Source of the DNA: Streptomyces durocortorensis
Lineage (GTDB): Bacteria > Actinomycetota > Actinomycetes > Streptomycetales > Streptomycetaceae
Reading direction: 5' to 3'
NCBI RefSeq assembly: GCF_031760065.1
Contig: NZ_CP134500.1
Location: forward strand, 1-64,000
Length of the DNA stretch: 64,000 bases
The position numbers were made by a program, and so were the translations under genes. Positions 46,766 to 55,763 of this stretch are shown piece by piece; position 1 is the first letter of the stretch, and each line of letters starts with the position of its first letter. Under the pieces are notes generated by a model. It saw only the letters and a list, made by a program, of their open reading frames with translations, did no database searches and was not told the origin of the DNA.

Positions 46766-48037
46766 GTGCGCACGCCTTGGCGCCACAGGTCCCTCACCTG
46801 GCTGGCAGCGGCCGCCGTTCTCGGTCTCGCCTCCCTCAGCCCGACCACCGTGCTGGCCGCCCCCGCCCCGACCCCGGTATCCGACGATGCCGCCCCCCTT
46901 GCGGTGACCTTCAACGAGGACTTCGACGGTCCGGCCGGTTCTGGCGTCAACAGCTCAAGGTGGCAGCTGGAGACCGGCGACAACGTCAACAACCACGAGC
47001 GGCAGTACTACACCTCGGGCACGAACAACGCCGCGCTCGACGGTCAGGGCAATCTCGTCATCACGGCGAAGAGGGAGAATCCGGCCAACTACAACTGCTG
47101 GTACGGCCGGTGCGAGTACACCTCAGCCCGGCTCAACACGGCCGGGAAGTTCACCGCCCAGTACGGGCGCGTCGAGGCCCGCATGAAGCTCCCGCGCGGC
47201 CAGGGCATCTGGCCCGCCTTCTGGATGCTCGGCAACGACATGGGCGACATCGGCTGGCCCGACGCGGGCGAGATCGACATCATGGAGAACGTCGGCTTCG
47301 AGCCGGGCACCGTACACGGCACCCTCCACGGACCGGGCTACTCCGGCTCCGGCGGCATCGGCGCGAGCTACACCCTGCCGGGTGGCGCGGCCTTCGCGGA
47401 CGACTTCCACACCTTCGCCATCGACTGGAGCCCCAACTCCATCAGGTGGTCGGTGGACGGGAATGTCTACCAGACCCGCACCCCCGCCGACCTCGGCGGC
47501 CGGCAGTGGGTCTTCAACAAGCCCTTCTTCATGATCCTGAACCTCGCGGTCGGCGGCTACTGGCCCGGCGACCCCGACAGTTCCACCCGGTTCCCGCAGC
47601 AGCTCGTCGTGGATTACGTGCGAGTGAGCACCGACGACGGCACTGGCCCGCCGACCGGTACCAGGACCATCCGGGGCCTCGGCGGGAAGTGCCTCGACGT
47701 GGCGGGAGCCAGCTCCGCCAACGGCACCGCCGTGCAGCTCTATGACTGCAACGGCACCGCAGCCCAGCAGTGGGACGTACGCTCCGACGGCACCATCCGG
47801 GCCCTCGGCAAGTGCCTCGACGTGACCGGCAACAGCACCGCGAACGGGGCGCGGCTCCAACTCTGGGACTGCAGCGCCGGCCCGAACCAGCGATGGACCG
47901 TCACCGGCGCCCGCGACATCGTCAACCCACAGGCAGACAAGTGCATGGACGCCACCGGCAACTCCTCGGCCAACGGCACCCGTGCCCAGCTGTGGACCTG
48001 CACCGGGGCCGCCAACCAGAAGTGGACAGTCGCCTGA
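46766..48037 (+). CDS. Secreted GH16 endo-beta-glucanase with ricin-B lectin domain
   Basis: A 423-residue protein. The signal peptide ends near ...TVLAAPA. Residues ~47-290 are glycoside hydrolase family 16: GEIDIMENVG holds nucleophile Glu169, Asp171 and acid/base Glu174, and WPAFWMLGND lies upstream. Residues ~298-423 form a ricin-type beta-trefoil with three QxW units (AAQQWDV, NQRWTV, NQKWTV) for polysaccharide binding. It likely cuts beta-1,3 (or mixed 1,3-1,4) glucans such as fungal wall glucan. GTG 46766 gives a proper signal peptide. It is divergent from the PQQ-type dehydrogenase, which has the same lectin type. Confidence 0.95.
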   Translation: MRTPWRHRSLTWLAAAAVLGLASLSPTTVLAAPAPTPVSDDAAPLAVTFNEDFDGPAGSGVNSSRWQLETGDNVNNHERQYYTSGTNNAALDGQGNLVITAKRENPANYNCWYGRCEYTSARLNTAGKFTAQYGRVEARMKLPRGQGIWPAFWMLGNDMGDIGWPDAGEIDIMENVGFEPGTVHGTLHGPGYSGSGGIGASYTLPGGAAFADDFHTFAIDWSPNSIRWSVDGNVYQTRTPADLGGRQWVFNKPFFMILNLAVGGYWPGDPDSSTRFPQQLVVDYVRVSTDDGTGPPTGTRTIRGLGGKCLDVAGASSANGTAVQLYDCNGTAAQQWDVRSDGTIRALGKCLDVTGNSTANGARLQLWDCSAGPNQRWTVTGARDIVNPQADKCMDATGNSSANGTRAQLWTCTGAANQKWTVA

Positions 48038-48400
48038 ACAGCCACCGTGACCACGGTGAACGGCCTCCGCACGGGCTGACCATGGGACGCACCGCATACG
48101 CGCCCGGGACTGCGAACACGGTCCCGGGTGCGTCGTACATGAACGTGCGCCGGCCACACCCATCGGCTTGTGACCTGCGCCGGCGCGGCATCGCCTCGCC
48201 CCTCCCGCCGTCTCCATCGCTCCGATCGACTGTTGGGAGCCCTGTACCAACCGAACGTGATCCGTTGATTTCTGCTGGTCAGGCATGGTGTGGCTCGGAA
48301 TGAGAGTGACCTCCGGCGTCCTGTTTCCGCTCCGCGAGCGAGGGGTGCGCGATGGCGTCGGCGCTGGGAATGCTGGAGGAGGGGGGAGACAGCGGTCCGT
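48038..48400. other. Stretch with no supported gene
   Basis: About 360 bp after the glucanase gene. No convincing frame. Confidence 0.45.
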
Positions 48401-48879
48401 GTGCGGGTGGTAGGGCGACGGGAGGAAGTCACCCGGTTGGCTGAGGTGTCGGAGGCCGCCGAGATCGAGCTGGACTGGCGGGTGACCGCGCGGGAGGAAC
48501 TGGTCGAGGCCCTGGCAGCCTGGGCTGCCGAGACCACCGCCGGGACCGAGGTCGAGGAGAAAGCGGTGCTGTCGCTCGCGCCCGTGCCGGGATCGACGGT
48601 GCCGCCCTGGCGGGAAGGGCTGCCGGTGACGGTTTCGGCACCGGACTATCAGCGCATTCTGGGCGTGCTGGAACGGCAGCGATCCACGGGTCACGGACCC
48701 CTTCGGGCCAAGGGGTCGCGGTGGAGCCGGGCCTTGACGCGACGTCGCCGGAGGTCGAGGGGCTGCGGTCGAAAGCCTGGCGTCTGGCGGAGCGCGGGGG
48801 GCTCCTCCTGGAGACGTCGGGGGCGTTCGGTGCCGTCCGGCGGGCCGTGGCCGCCCGAGACGCCGGTTCATCCGCGTGA
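48401..48879 (+). pseudogene. Coiled-coil plus winged-helix protein, frameshifted
   Basis: GTG 48401 opens VRVVGRREEVTRLAEVSEAA, then ELVEALAAWAAETTAG (coiled coil) and PVTVSAPDYQRILGVLERQR. One base near 48712 shifts the frame, after which VEPGLDATSPEVEGLRSKAW and RLAERGGLLLETSGAF complete a winged helix to TGA 48877-48879. A related gene lies at 51457-51912, also beside an IS5 relic. Proteins of this shape are frequent near IS5 elements in Streptomyces; a DNA-binding role is likely but unproven. Confidence 0.5.
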
Positions 48880-49310
48880 CCATCGACCACCGGATCATCG
48901 CCTCGCTGATGGCGGGCAGGGTCTCGTAGGCCCGGGCCAGACGGCGGGAGTTCGTCAACCACGCGAACGTGTGCTCTGCCACCCACCGCCTCGGCGGCAC
49001 CACGAACCCTGCCATGTCGTCGGTGCGCTTGACGATCTCCAAGGTCGGGGCGAGTTTGTCCCGGCACCAGCCGAGGAGGGAGCCGGTGCATCCGCTGTCG
49101 GCCCACACGAGGGTGATGGCGCGGTGCAGATGGCGAAGCCGCATCAGCAGGCCCGCCGCGGCGTCCCGGTCACCGATGTTCGCAGCCGTGACCGGGACGG
49201 CCAGGAGCAGGCACACTTGGCCGGCGATCCGGTGGAGGCCGGAGTGGAGCTGGGCGAGGCCGCGGACTCCGAGCTCGCGCAGCAGGGCGTCGGCTGTGAG
49301 CACCTGGACG
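48862..49310 (-). pseudogene. IS5-family transposase, C-terminal half
   Basis: The minus strand reads VLLAVPVTAANIGDRDAAA-type sequence (GDRDAAAGLLMRLRHLH), ITLVWADSGCTG (second catalytic Asp), APTLEIVKRTDDMAGFVV, PPRRWVAEHTFAWLTNSRRL (Glu) and MIRWSMVTRMNRRL. The first Asp region is only hinted at in other frames upstream (to about 49400). No inverted repeats were found. It is an inactive relic. Confidence 0.7.
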
Positions 49311-49518
49311 TCGATGCCGGTGTGGTCTCCAGGGACGACCTGGATCTCTCCCAGCTGAAGACTCCCGCAAGGTCAAGCACTCGTTCATCGACGCCCCGGA
49401 TGGATGGACCTTCCCGAGGACGAGATGTGCTCGAACGAGCAGGGCAGATCAGTGCCGACACATTCCGACCACCAAGGTGCCCGGTGGCCGAGGTCCTGCG
49501 CGTCTCCGTTCCTGCGTC

Positions 49519-49950
49519 CTACTCCGGTGAAGGATCGGGGTAGGTACCGAAGGTCCACAGGTTGCCCTCAGGGTCCCGCACCGTGCACACGTACGCCGCC
49601 GCACCCGACCCGAACCGGGTCTCATGCGGCGCTTCGAGGACCTCGCCGCCGACGCCGACCACTCGCCGGTACACCGCGTCCACGTCATCGCTCACCACGT
49701 AGACCGCGCTGGTTCCCGCCCGCATCCGCCCGTGCACGCTGTCCGTGTGCCGGGTTGAGCCGAACACCAGCGCACCACCGCCAGTCCAGCGCAGCTCCGC
49801 GTGCCCGATTCCGCCGTACTCGTCCGGCACGGCGACCACCTGCTCGAACCCCAGCACATCGACCAGAAAGCGCAGCGCCGCCTTCGTGTCGTCGTAGTGC
49901 AGGACCGGCCATACAGAGGACATGGGGGCATCGGGCGACATGCTGCTCAT
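49519..49950 (-). CDS. VOC/glyoxalase-fold protein
   Basis: A 143-residue protein with two beta-alpha-beta-beta-beta units: SVWPVLHYDDTKAALRFLVD ... YGGIGHAELRWTGGGALVFG, and SAVYVVSDDVDAVYRRVVG ... TVRDPEGNLWTFGTYPDP. The DPEGNLW block is typical of antibiotic-resistance/glyoxalase (VOC) proteins that bind a metal or sequester ligands. The start at 49950 is the first family-like Met. Confidence 0.9.
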   Translation of the reverse strand: MSSMSPDAPMSSVWPVLHYDDTKAALRFLVDVLGFEQVVAVPDEYGGIGHAELRWTGGGALVFGSTRHTDSVHGRMRAGTSAVYVVSDDVDAVYRRVVGVGGEVLEAPHETRFGSGAAAYVCTVRDPEGNLWTFGTYPDPSPE

Positions 49951-50030
49951 CGTAGACGTCTGGCTAGCCGCTGTTTCAGTTGAGGCTGTTGGGTGGCTGA
50001 GCGGGGTTGCTCGGTGCGGTTTCGGTCGGT

Positions 50031-50273
50031 GGGGACTGCTGCACGGATAGGTGGCACCTGACCTGGCTTGCTGAGAGGCGGCCTGGAAGGACGTCGCAGT
50101 ACCCAAGCCGTATCCGAAGGAGTTCCGCGAGGACGTCCGTGCGGGTCGCGCGTAACCGTGAGCCCCGCGTCGCACTGGAACCAATGCCCCCCAGTCGAGT
50201 ACGAGACCATCATGACCCCGCCCGCAGCCCTGGCTGCATAAACCCCACTGTCACCCGATCATGCGGCAGTCCC
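50031..50273 (+). mobile_element. Internally deleted copy of the IS3 element (MITE-like)
   Basis: The first ~155 bp (GGGGACTGCTGCAC to AACCGTGAGCCCCGCGTCGCACTGGAA) match the left end and 5' orfA of the IS3 element at 17813, with scattered differences including a one-base insertion. The last ~85 bp (from AGTCGAGTACGAGACC, about 50186) match 3' orfB and the right end. About 1.04 kb in between is gone. Both ends are retained, the right one as GCGGCAGTCCC, so the fragment could be moved in trans. Confidence 0.85.
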
Positions 50274-50482
50274 GTCTGGCGCGCCCCCAGAAGTGACACC
50301 ACCACTGGCGGTGCGCATCGTGTGGGTGCTGGTCGCAATTCCGGCGTGCGTTGTCCTTGGCGTACTCGTGCTGGTCGTGGGCGGCAGTCTGAGGTCTGGC
50401 TGTTGGTCGGGCCGCTGCGGGAGCAGCGGCCCGACCGGTTAATCGGTTGCGGACCTTCGGTAGGGCATGTCTGATCCCGGCT

Positions 50483-51349
50483 ATGACGATTGTGCTGGGT
50501 ACGCCGACTGTCGACGGGGTGCGCGAGGCCATGGCTGCGCTGCGGGAGTGGCAGTACGACGAAGCGCCGATGCAGATGCATGCCGGGGACATCGGCTGGA
50601 ACTACCGGTTCGGAGCGGCCGAGACGGCCGCGGTGGTCCGGACCTGGAGTCGGGGCGGGCGGATTCTCGCGGTCGGGATGCTCGACTCGCCGACGCTGGT
50701 GCGGATGACGGTCGCTCCGGACGCATACCAGGACGAGGACTTGGCGCGGCGGCTTGTCGAGGACTTCTCGCTGCCTGAGCGCGGCGTGCTGCCGGAAGGA
50801 GCGGTGTCCGTCGAAGCTCCGCTGGGACTGCTGGTCCACGATTTGCTGAGCAAGGAGGGCTGGGGCGTCGACGAGCCGTGGACGCCGCTCTACCGCGGCC
50901 TCACCCAGCCGGTGGAGGACCCCGGCGTGCGGATCAAGCCGATCGGCCCGGAGCAGGCGCAGGACCTCGCTGACGTCCTGCGGTCGGCGTTCAACACCTC
51001 GCGGCCCACGCGCGAGTACTGGCACGCGATGTCAGCGGGACCGTTCTACGCAGACGCCCGCTGCCTGGGCGCCTATGACGACCAGGGAAGCGTGGCGGCG
51101 GTGGTGACGGTGTGGTCGGCCGGCCCGGGGAAGCCGGGGCTGGTCGAGCCGATGGGCGTCCACGAGGACCTCCGCGGTCGCGGCTACGGCCGGGCGATCA
51201 CCTTGGCCGGGGCGGCCGCGCTGCAGGAGATGGGCTCGTCGAGCGTACGTGTATGCACGCCGAGTTCCAATGTCGGCGGCGTCGCCACGTACAAGGCAGC
51301 CGGGTTCGAAGTATGGCCGGAGGTGCGGGACCGGATCCGGACGGCCTGA
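50483..51349 (+). CDS. GNAT-family N-acetyltransferase
   Basis: A 288-residue protein with two GNAT-like halves. The C-terminal one has AVVTVWSAGPGKPGLVEPMG and then HEDLRGRGYGRAITLAGAAAL, the acetyl-CoA pyrophosphate loop (R/Q-x-x-G-x-G/A), followed by VATYKAAGFEVW. The N-terminal half (REAMAALREWQYDEAPMQM) is degenerate. The substrate is unknown. ATG 50483 begins the conserved MTIVLGTPTVDGVREAM. Confidence 0.88.
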   Translation: MTIVLGTPTVDGVREAMAALREWQYDEAPMQMHAGDIGWNYRFGAAETAAVVRTWSRGGRILAVGMLDSPTLVRMTVAPDAYQDEDLARRLVEDFSLPERGVLPEGAVSVEAPLGLLVHDLLSKEGWGVDEPWTPLYRGLTQPVEDPGVRIKPIGPEQAQDLADVLRSAFNTSRPTREYWHAMSAGPFYADARCLGAYDDQGSVAAVVTVWSAGPGKPGLVEPMGVHEDLRGRGYGRAITLAGAAALQEMGSSSVRVCTPSSNVGGVATYKAAGFEVWPEVRDRIRTA

Positions 51350-51456
51350 CGCCGGGGCTGCTCGCTTGGGCGGCAGTCTGGGGCATGGACGTCCGGCAGG
51401 TGCGGGTTTCCAGTTTCTCATCCGCCCTCTCGGATTGCGGTTGTACACCCCGGCGC

Positions 51457-51912
51457 ATGGCGGACCCCGAGGTGCCTGAGCGGATCACCACGCGCCGCGC
51501 AGAGCTGGATGAACTCGAAGGGCAGTCGGCCAAACAGCTGTCCGAGGTGCGGGCCGAACGGGAAGAGCCGGCCGTGGCAGTGCGGGCGTGGCGGTGCGGG
51601 TGTTGAAGTGCGGGCGTGGCAGCGGATGAGCGAGCAGCTCGCTGACGAGCGGGAACGGCCGGGGCGGTGCGGCCGGCCCTGGACCGGGTGTCAGGGGTGG
51701 CCGAGGCCGCGCTGCCCGCGGACTACCAACGCGTCCTGGTCGCCGTACGGCAGGCCGGCGGGCCGGTCGCCCCTCGGGCCGTCGGTGAGGCGTTGGGTCA
51801 GGACACGGAGGTGCGGGACAAGCTGGAGCCGCTGCGCGGGACGTTGGCCAAGCTGGCCGATCGCGACTCAATGCACCAACGAGGTGAAGGCGAGTACACC
51901 TTGCGCCCGTAG
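51457..51912 (+). pseudogene. Coiled-coil plus winged-helix protein, second copy, frameshifted
   Basis: ATG 51457 gives TTRRAELDELEGQSAKQLSE (coiled coil), then a frame change near 51590 to RMSEQLADERER, and another near 51660 back to RVSGVAEAALPADYQRVLVA, GPVAPRAVGEALGQDTEVRD and LAKLADRDSMHQRGEGEYTL (winged helix). LPADYQRVLVAV parallels SAPDYQRILGVL of the copy at 48401, so the two are distant paralogues. Two indels inactivate it. Confidence 0.5.
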
Positions 51913-51984
51913 GCTCGCTGATACGCACCCGCCGCCGCACCGGAGACGCGAACCGGAAAAGCTACTCCGGTAAAAGCACATGCC

Positions 51985-52400
51985 CAGGGACTACTCGGAT
52001 CGCACTCACCGACGATCGTGGCCGACTGCTCTGGCTCTCCGCAGCCCGGCCGGGGCGCAGCTCGGAGATCACCGCCTGTCGGCACGACGACCTCACCGCC
52101 CATCTTCGCGCGACCGGCCTCGGCGCCATCGTCGACCTGGGCTTCATCGGCCTCGACCACAACGACGCCCCGGACGCGGACCGGCCGTGATCACCGGCCA
52201 CGAGGCCGCCCGCAACCGGCCCCTGACCACCGGCCAGAAGCTGTCGAGCACCGTGCTGGCCGCAGTCCGAGCCCCGGGCAAGCACGGCTTCGCCCACCTG
52301 TAGAACCGGCGCGTCCTCACCCAGCTCCGCACCGACCCGAAGTCGGCGACCGCCCCGGTCAGGGCCCTGCTGGTGCTGACCAACCGTGAACTGGCCACGG
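51985..52400 (+). pseudogene. IS5-type (DDE_Tnp_4) transposase, C-terminal half
   Basis: The frames recover TDDRGRLLWLSAARPGRSSE, LRATGLGAIVDLGFIGLD, a shifted VITGHEAARNRPLTTGQKLS, APGKHGFAHL followed by an in-frame TAG (52301-52303) in place of a Lys/Trp codon, and RRVLTQLRTDPK plus VRALLVLTNREL. This is the DDE_Tnp_4 catalytic tail found in IS5-like transposases. It has a frameshift and a nonsense codon, and no ends are visible. Confidence 0.65.
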
Positions 52401-52650
52401 CCTCGGTGATGCCGTGGGCGGCACCGCCCTCCAACTTCGCTGGGACTCGGACGCGTCGCCGAACGCACTCGTCACGAACCCCCTTCGCCTTTGCACCGTG
52501 GACTCGCTGCACCCAGCCGACGCTACTCACCAGCCCCAGACGTCGTATGTGACATCCGCTCCCACCCGCAGGAGTGATCCGCGCTGTCCCCCTCTCGCAA
52601 ACGACGGTCTATGAGAGCGGTCTCTACCGGGTCGTCAAGCGCGGTCTCCT

Positions 52651-53250
52651 TCAGGGCGACTGCGGTCGCCGCAGCCCTTGGAGGAGCAGGTCGATCAATC
52701 GGCGGGGGTCGTAGCGGGGGTCGCTGTCGTGCCCGATGCAGAGGTTTCCGATGCCGCGCATCAGTTCGTAGGCGTGCGTGCCGGGATTGATCTCGTCGGC
52801 GTCGGCTGCGGCATCGAGCAGTTGCGTGCAGACGGGCACCAGGCGGTCGAGGAAATAGGCGTGGAGTGCGTCGAAGCCGCCGCTGTCCGATTGCAGCGCA
52901 CCCGCGAGTCCGTGCTTGGTGACCAGGAAGTCGACGAAGAGGTCGACCCATTGGCGGAGCGCCGCGAGCGGGGAGTCGGCACTGGCGAGCAGGTTCGGAC
53001 CGGCCTCGGCACAGGCCTCGACCTGGTGGCGGTAGACGGCGATGACGAGATCCGCGCGCGTCGGGAAGTGGCGGTAGATCGTTCCCATCCCGACACCCGC
53101 TCTGGCCGCGATCTCCCGGATGGGCGCGTCGACGCCGGAGCTGACGAACACCTCGGCGGCGGCTTCGAGCAGCGTCTGCTGGTTGCGCACCGCGTCGGCC
53201 CGCTTGCTGCGCGCCGACACCCCCCTGGACTGGCCTGTAGTGGGCACCAC
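52651..53250 (-). CDS. TetR-family repressor
   Basis: A 199-residue TetR protein. The HTH is IREIAARAGVGMGTIYRHFP near residues 40-60, preceded by QQTLLEAAAEVFVSSGVDAP. The C-terminal ligand domain is helical and includes WVDLFVDFLVTKHGLAGALQ and LIDLLLQGL. GTG 53250 follows GGAAGGAGAAC; a second GTG is one codon in. It is divergent from the hydrolase gene, with strong palindromes between them, so it probably represses itself and the hydrolase. Confidence 0.92.
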   Translation of the reverse strand: MVPTTGQSRGVSARSKRADAVRNQQTLLEAAAEVFVSSGVDAPIREIAARAGVGMGTIYRHFPTRADLVIAVYRHQVEACAEAGPNLLASADSPLAALRQWVDLFVDFLVTKHGLAGALQSDSGGFDALHAYFLDRLVPVCTQLLDAAADADEINPGTHAYELMRGIGNLCIGHDSDPRYDPRRLIDLLLQGLRRPQSP

Positions 53251-53275
53251 GTTCTCCTTCCTGCCGCCATTGACA

Positions 53276-53317
53276 ATACGGAACGCTGTTCCGTATATTA
53301 AACGGAACGATGCTCCG
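53276..53317. promoter_or_regulatory. Two palindromic operators for the TetR repressor
   Basis: Site 1 (53276-53296): ATACGGAAC and its exact complement GTTCCGTAT around a 3-bp centre. Site 2 (53303-53317): CGGAAC-GAT-GCTCCG, one mismatch. Shared half-site CGGAAC. They overlap the short AT-rich stretch TATATTAA, a likely promoter region of the repressor and hydrolase genes. Confidence 0.85.
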
Positions 53318-53410
53318 CTTAAGGATAGCTGAGAGCAGGGCACCCCTGCCCCCCGTCTCGCCCGCCGCCCGGCTGCATGAGCCGACGCGGCGGAGGCCAT
53401 CGAAGGGAAA

Positions 53411-54379
53411 ATGCGCGTTATGAGTGAATCGACTTGCATGGCCGACACATTCAGCTCGCCCACCCCAGTCCTCTCGGTCAGTCCGGTCGTACTGCCGACC
53501 CCCGGCCGAGCCGTGGACCTTCAAGTGCGCGTCTCCGCCCCGGTAAGCGGGACCGAGCTGCCAGTCATCCTCCTCTCGCACGGCCTCGGCTTCTCGAACA
53601 GTCTCTCCTCGCTGAACGGCTATGCCCCCCTCGCCAACTTCTGGGCAGCACACGGCTTTGTCGTCATCCAGCCCACCCACCTGGACTCCAGGACACTGAG
53701 CCTGAATCCCGACACCCCCGGCGCTCCCCCGCACTGGCGCTCACGAGCCGATGACATGACGCGCATCCTCGACCAGCTCGACGTGATCGAGGCCGCCGTC
53801 CCCCAGCTCGCCGGGCGCCTGGACCGGAGCAAGGTCGCCGTGGCCGGGCACTCGATGGGTGGGCACACCGCGAGCCTGCTCCTGGGCACCCGGCTCACCG
53901 ATCCCCACGACGGAACGGAAGTGAACCTGGTCGAGCCCCGGATCAAGGCGGGTGTGCTGCTGGCCGCGCCCGGCCGGGGCGGCGACGCCCTCACCGAGTT
54001 CACCGTCGAGAACTACTCGTTCTTCCTGACCACGGACTTCTCCGAGATGACCACGCCCGCGCTCGTGGTCGTCGGCGACAAGGACGACTCCGCTTTCCTG
54101 ACGGTCCAGGGCCCGGACTGGCACGCCGATCCCTACGTCCTGGCCCCGGGCCCCAAGTCCCTGCTCACCCTGTTCGACGCGGAGCACGGGCTCGGCGGGG
54201 TCTCCGGATACGACGTCGCCGAGACCACGGACGAGAACCCCGAGCGAGTCGCCGCGATCGGACGGCTCACCTGGGCCTACCTCCGCACCCAGCTGTATCC
54301 GGCCGACTCCGCCTGGCAGGCGGCGCGTGACGCACTGACGGCCGACCCCAACCCGCTCGGACGAATCGAATCCAAGTAA
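53411..54379 (+). CDS. Alpha/beta hydrolase, chlorophyllase/lipase-like
   Basis: A 322-residue protein. The nucleophile elbow is VAVAGHSMGGHTASLLLGTR (Ser in GHSMG), the oxyanion region LPVILLSHGLGFSNSLSSLN, the acid region VVVGDKDDSAF and a late His in LFDAEHGLGG. There is no signal peptide. It is likely an esterase acting on a xenobiotic controlled by the divergent TetR regulator. ATG 53411 or 53420 could start it; the second gives MSESTCMADTF. The substrate is unknown. Confidence 0.88.
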   Translation: MRVMSESTCMADTFSSPTPVLSVSPVVLPTPGRAVDLQVRVSAPVSGTELPVILLSHGLGFSNSLSSLNGYAPLANFWAAHGFVVIQPTHLDSRTLSLNPDTPGAPPHWRSRADDMTRILDQLDVIEAAVPQLAGRLDRSKVAVAGHSMGGHTASLLLGTRLTDPHDGTEVNLVEPRIKAGVLLAAPGRGGDALTEFTVENYSFFLTTDFSEMTTPALVVVGDKDDSAFLTVQGPDWHADPYVLAPGPKSLLTLFDAEHGLGGVSGYDVAETTDENPERVAAIGRLTWAYLRTQLYPADSAWQAARDALTADPNPLGRIESK

Positions 54380-54439
54380 AGCCAACACCACTCCCGCGAC
54401 GCTGCCGGGGCCCGGGGCCGCCGGTCAGCTGACCTCTCT

Positions 54440-55325
54440 CCCCCCCCCGGTGGGCCTGGGCCCTCTCCGTGATCAAGCCGCCTGGCCGCAGCCGTCCGTG
54501 CCGGGCGGACCGTCGCACGATCTCGGCGATGTCCGGGGCGTTGTGGAAGATCACCGCGTTCGCGAGCAGCACGTTGAATTTCGCGGCCCCCTCCTGCTCG
54601 AAGGGGTCGTTGTCGGTGATGACACCGCCGTCGCCGGACCCGATCCGCTGGGAGAAGCCGTTGAACGCCTTGGCCTTGTCGGTCGCTGCGGTCAACCGTC
54701 GCCGTAGCGGAGCGTCGGAGAGGTAGCGCAGCAACTGGACGGTTCGGATGACGCGGCCGACCTCGCGTAAGGCGGTACAGGTGACGCTCTCGCGGGAGCC
54801 CGCGCGCGGGCGACGCAGCAGCAGAGTGGAGGAGATGGCGCCCTCCCGTACGGAGACCGCCACCCGCGTCAGCTGCCGGAACTGGGACTCCATCGGGTCG
54901 AAGTCGATGACGTTGCGGCCGCTCTTGCCGAACACGGCATCGATATGGGCGTACTCGGTCTGCTTCGCAGGCCGGTAGAGGCTGAGGTCCTGCCAGTTCC
55001 CGGTCCTGGGCATCAGGCCGAAGCCCGGCAGGTGGGCCAGCGCGAAGACCGGGAACGACTGCTCCTGCGTATCCGCGTGCACGGTGCTCGGCTTCAGCTC
55101 GGAGGTGTTCTTGAGCAGGCCCTCGATGATGTAGGCGGCCTCTCGTACCCGCACGGGATGACGTGCGTGAACAGCGCCACGTACGTGTCCGAGATGCCGT
55201 GGTAGGCGATGCCGCCCGGCTTGCCGTGGCGCATGGTCGTCTCGGACAGCAGGTTGTTTGAGGTAGGTGTCCATGCGCGTGCCGTCCGACGCGACCGTCG
55301 AGCCGTCGCTACACGCCTGGGCCAC
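54440..55325 (-). pseudogene. Tn3-family transposase, C-terminal fragment
   Basis: The minus strand reads CSDGSTVASDGTRMDTYLKQ, MRHGKPGGIAYHGISDTYVA, FTHVIPCG, then (one base shifted near 55155) EAAYIIEGLLKNTSELKPST and VHADTQEQSFPVFALAHLPG. FGKSGRNVIDFDPMESQFRQ, RTVQLLRYLSDAPLRRRL and KFNVLLANAVIFHNAPDIAE follow. This is the last third of a DDE_Tnp_Tn3 protein. It has at least one frameshift and no N-terminus, resolvase or 38-bp IR nearby. Confidence 0.8.
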
Positions 55326-55331
55326 TTGGCA

Positions 55332-55730
55332 TCATCTGCGGCCAGACCGGTGACATCGGCAGCGGGCCTGGACCGAGGTCTCCTCGTCGCTGGAGATCAC
55401 GTACTCGTCCGGGCCGAGGGGCTCACCCTCGTAGGTGCGGACGTAGAGGTCAAGGATGCGCTGGGCCTTGGCGCGGAAGTCCCGGTCCCGGATGAAGATC
55501 CAGGACTGGTACTGCCAGGGCTTGAGCGCGTCCTGGCGAAGCCAGCGGCGCACGGTGGACGCCGAGACGGTGTCGGTGACGCCGCGCGCGGTCAGTTCGG
55601 CGGCCAGGTCCGGGCACGACCAGCGCGCCAGCGGCACCCCGGTCTCGGCCGGGAGCTGGCAGGCCAGGACCTCGGCCGTCAGGGCTATGCGGCGGGCGGC
55701 AGGAACTGGCGCAGCAGACAGGCCGATCAG
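55332..55730 (-). pseudogene. IS630-family transposase, middle fragment
   Basis: The sequence ALTAEVLACQLPAETGVPLA, RWSCPDLAAELTARGVTDTV and SASTVRRWLRQDALKPWQYQ gives the HTH, then SWIFIRDRDFRAKAQRILDL and GPDEYVISSDEETSVQARCR with the first catalytic Asp (SSDE). It breaks off at 55332, directly against the Tn3 fragment. N- and C-terminal parts are absent. Confidence 0.75.
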
Positions 55731-55763
55731 CAGAAGTGGATCACAGCGCCATGGGGATCTTAC

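Noticed and set aside
50007..50474. 155-codon frame over the IS3 deletion copy
   Set aside because: It runs through IS remnant ends and intergenic DNA and has no independent coding evidence.
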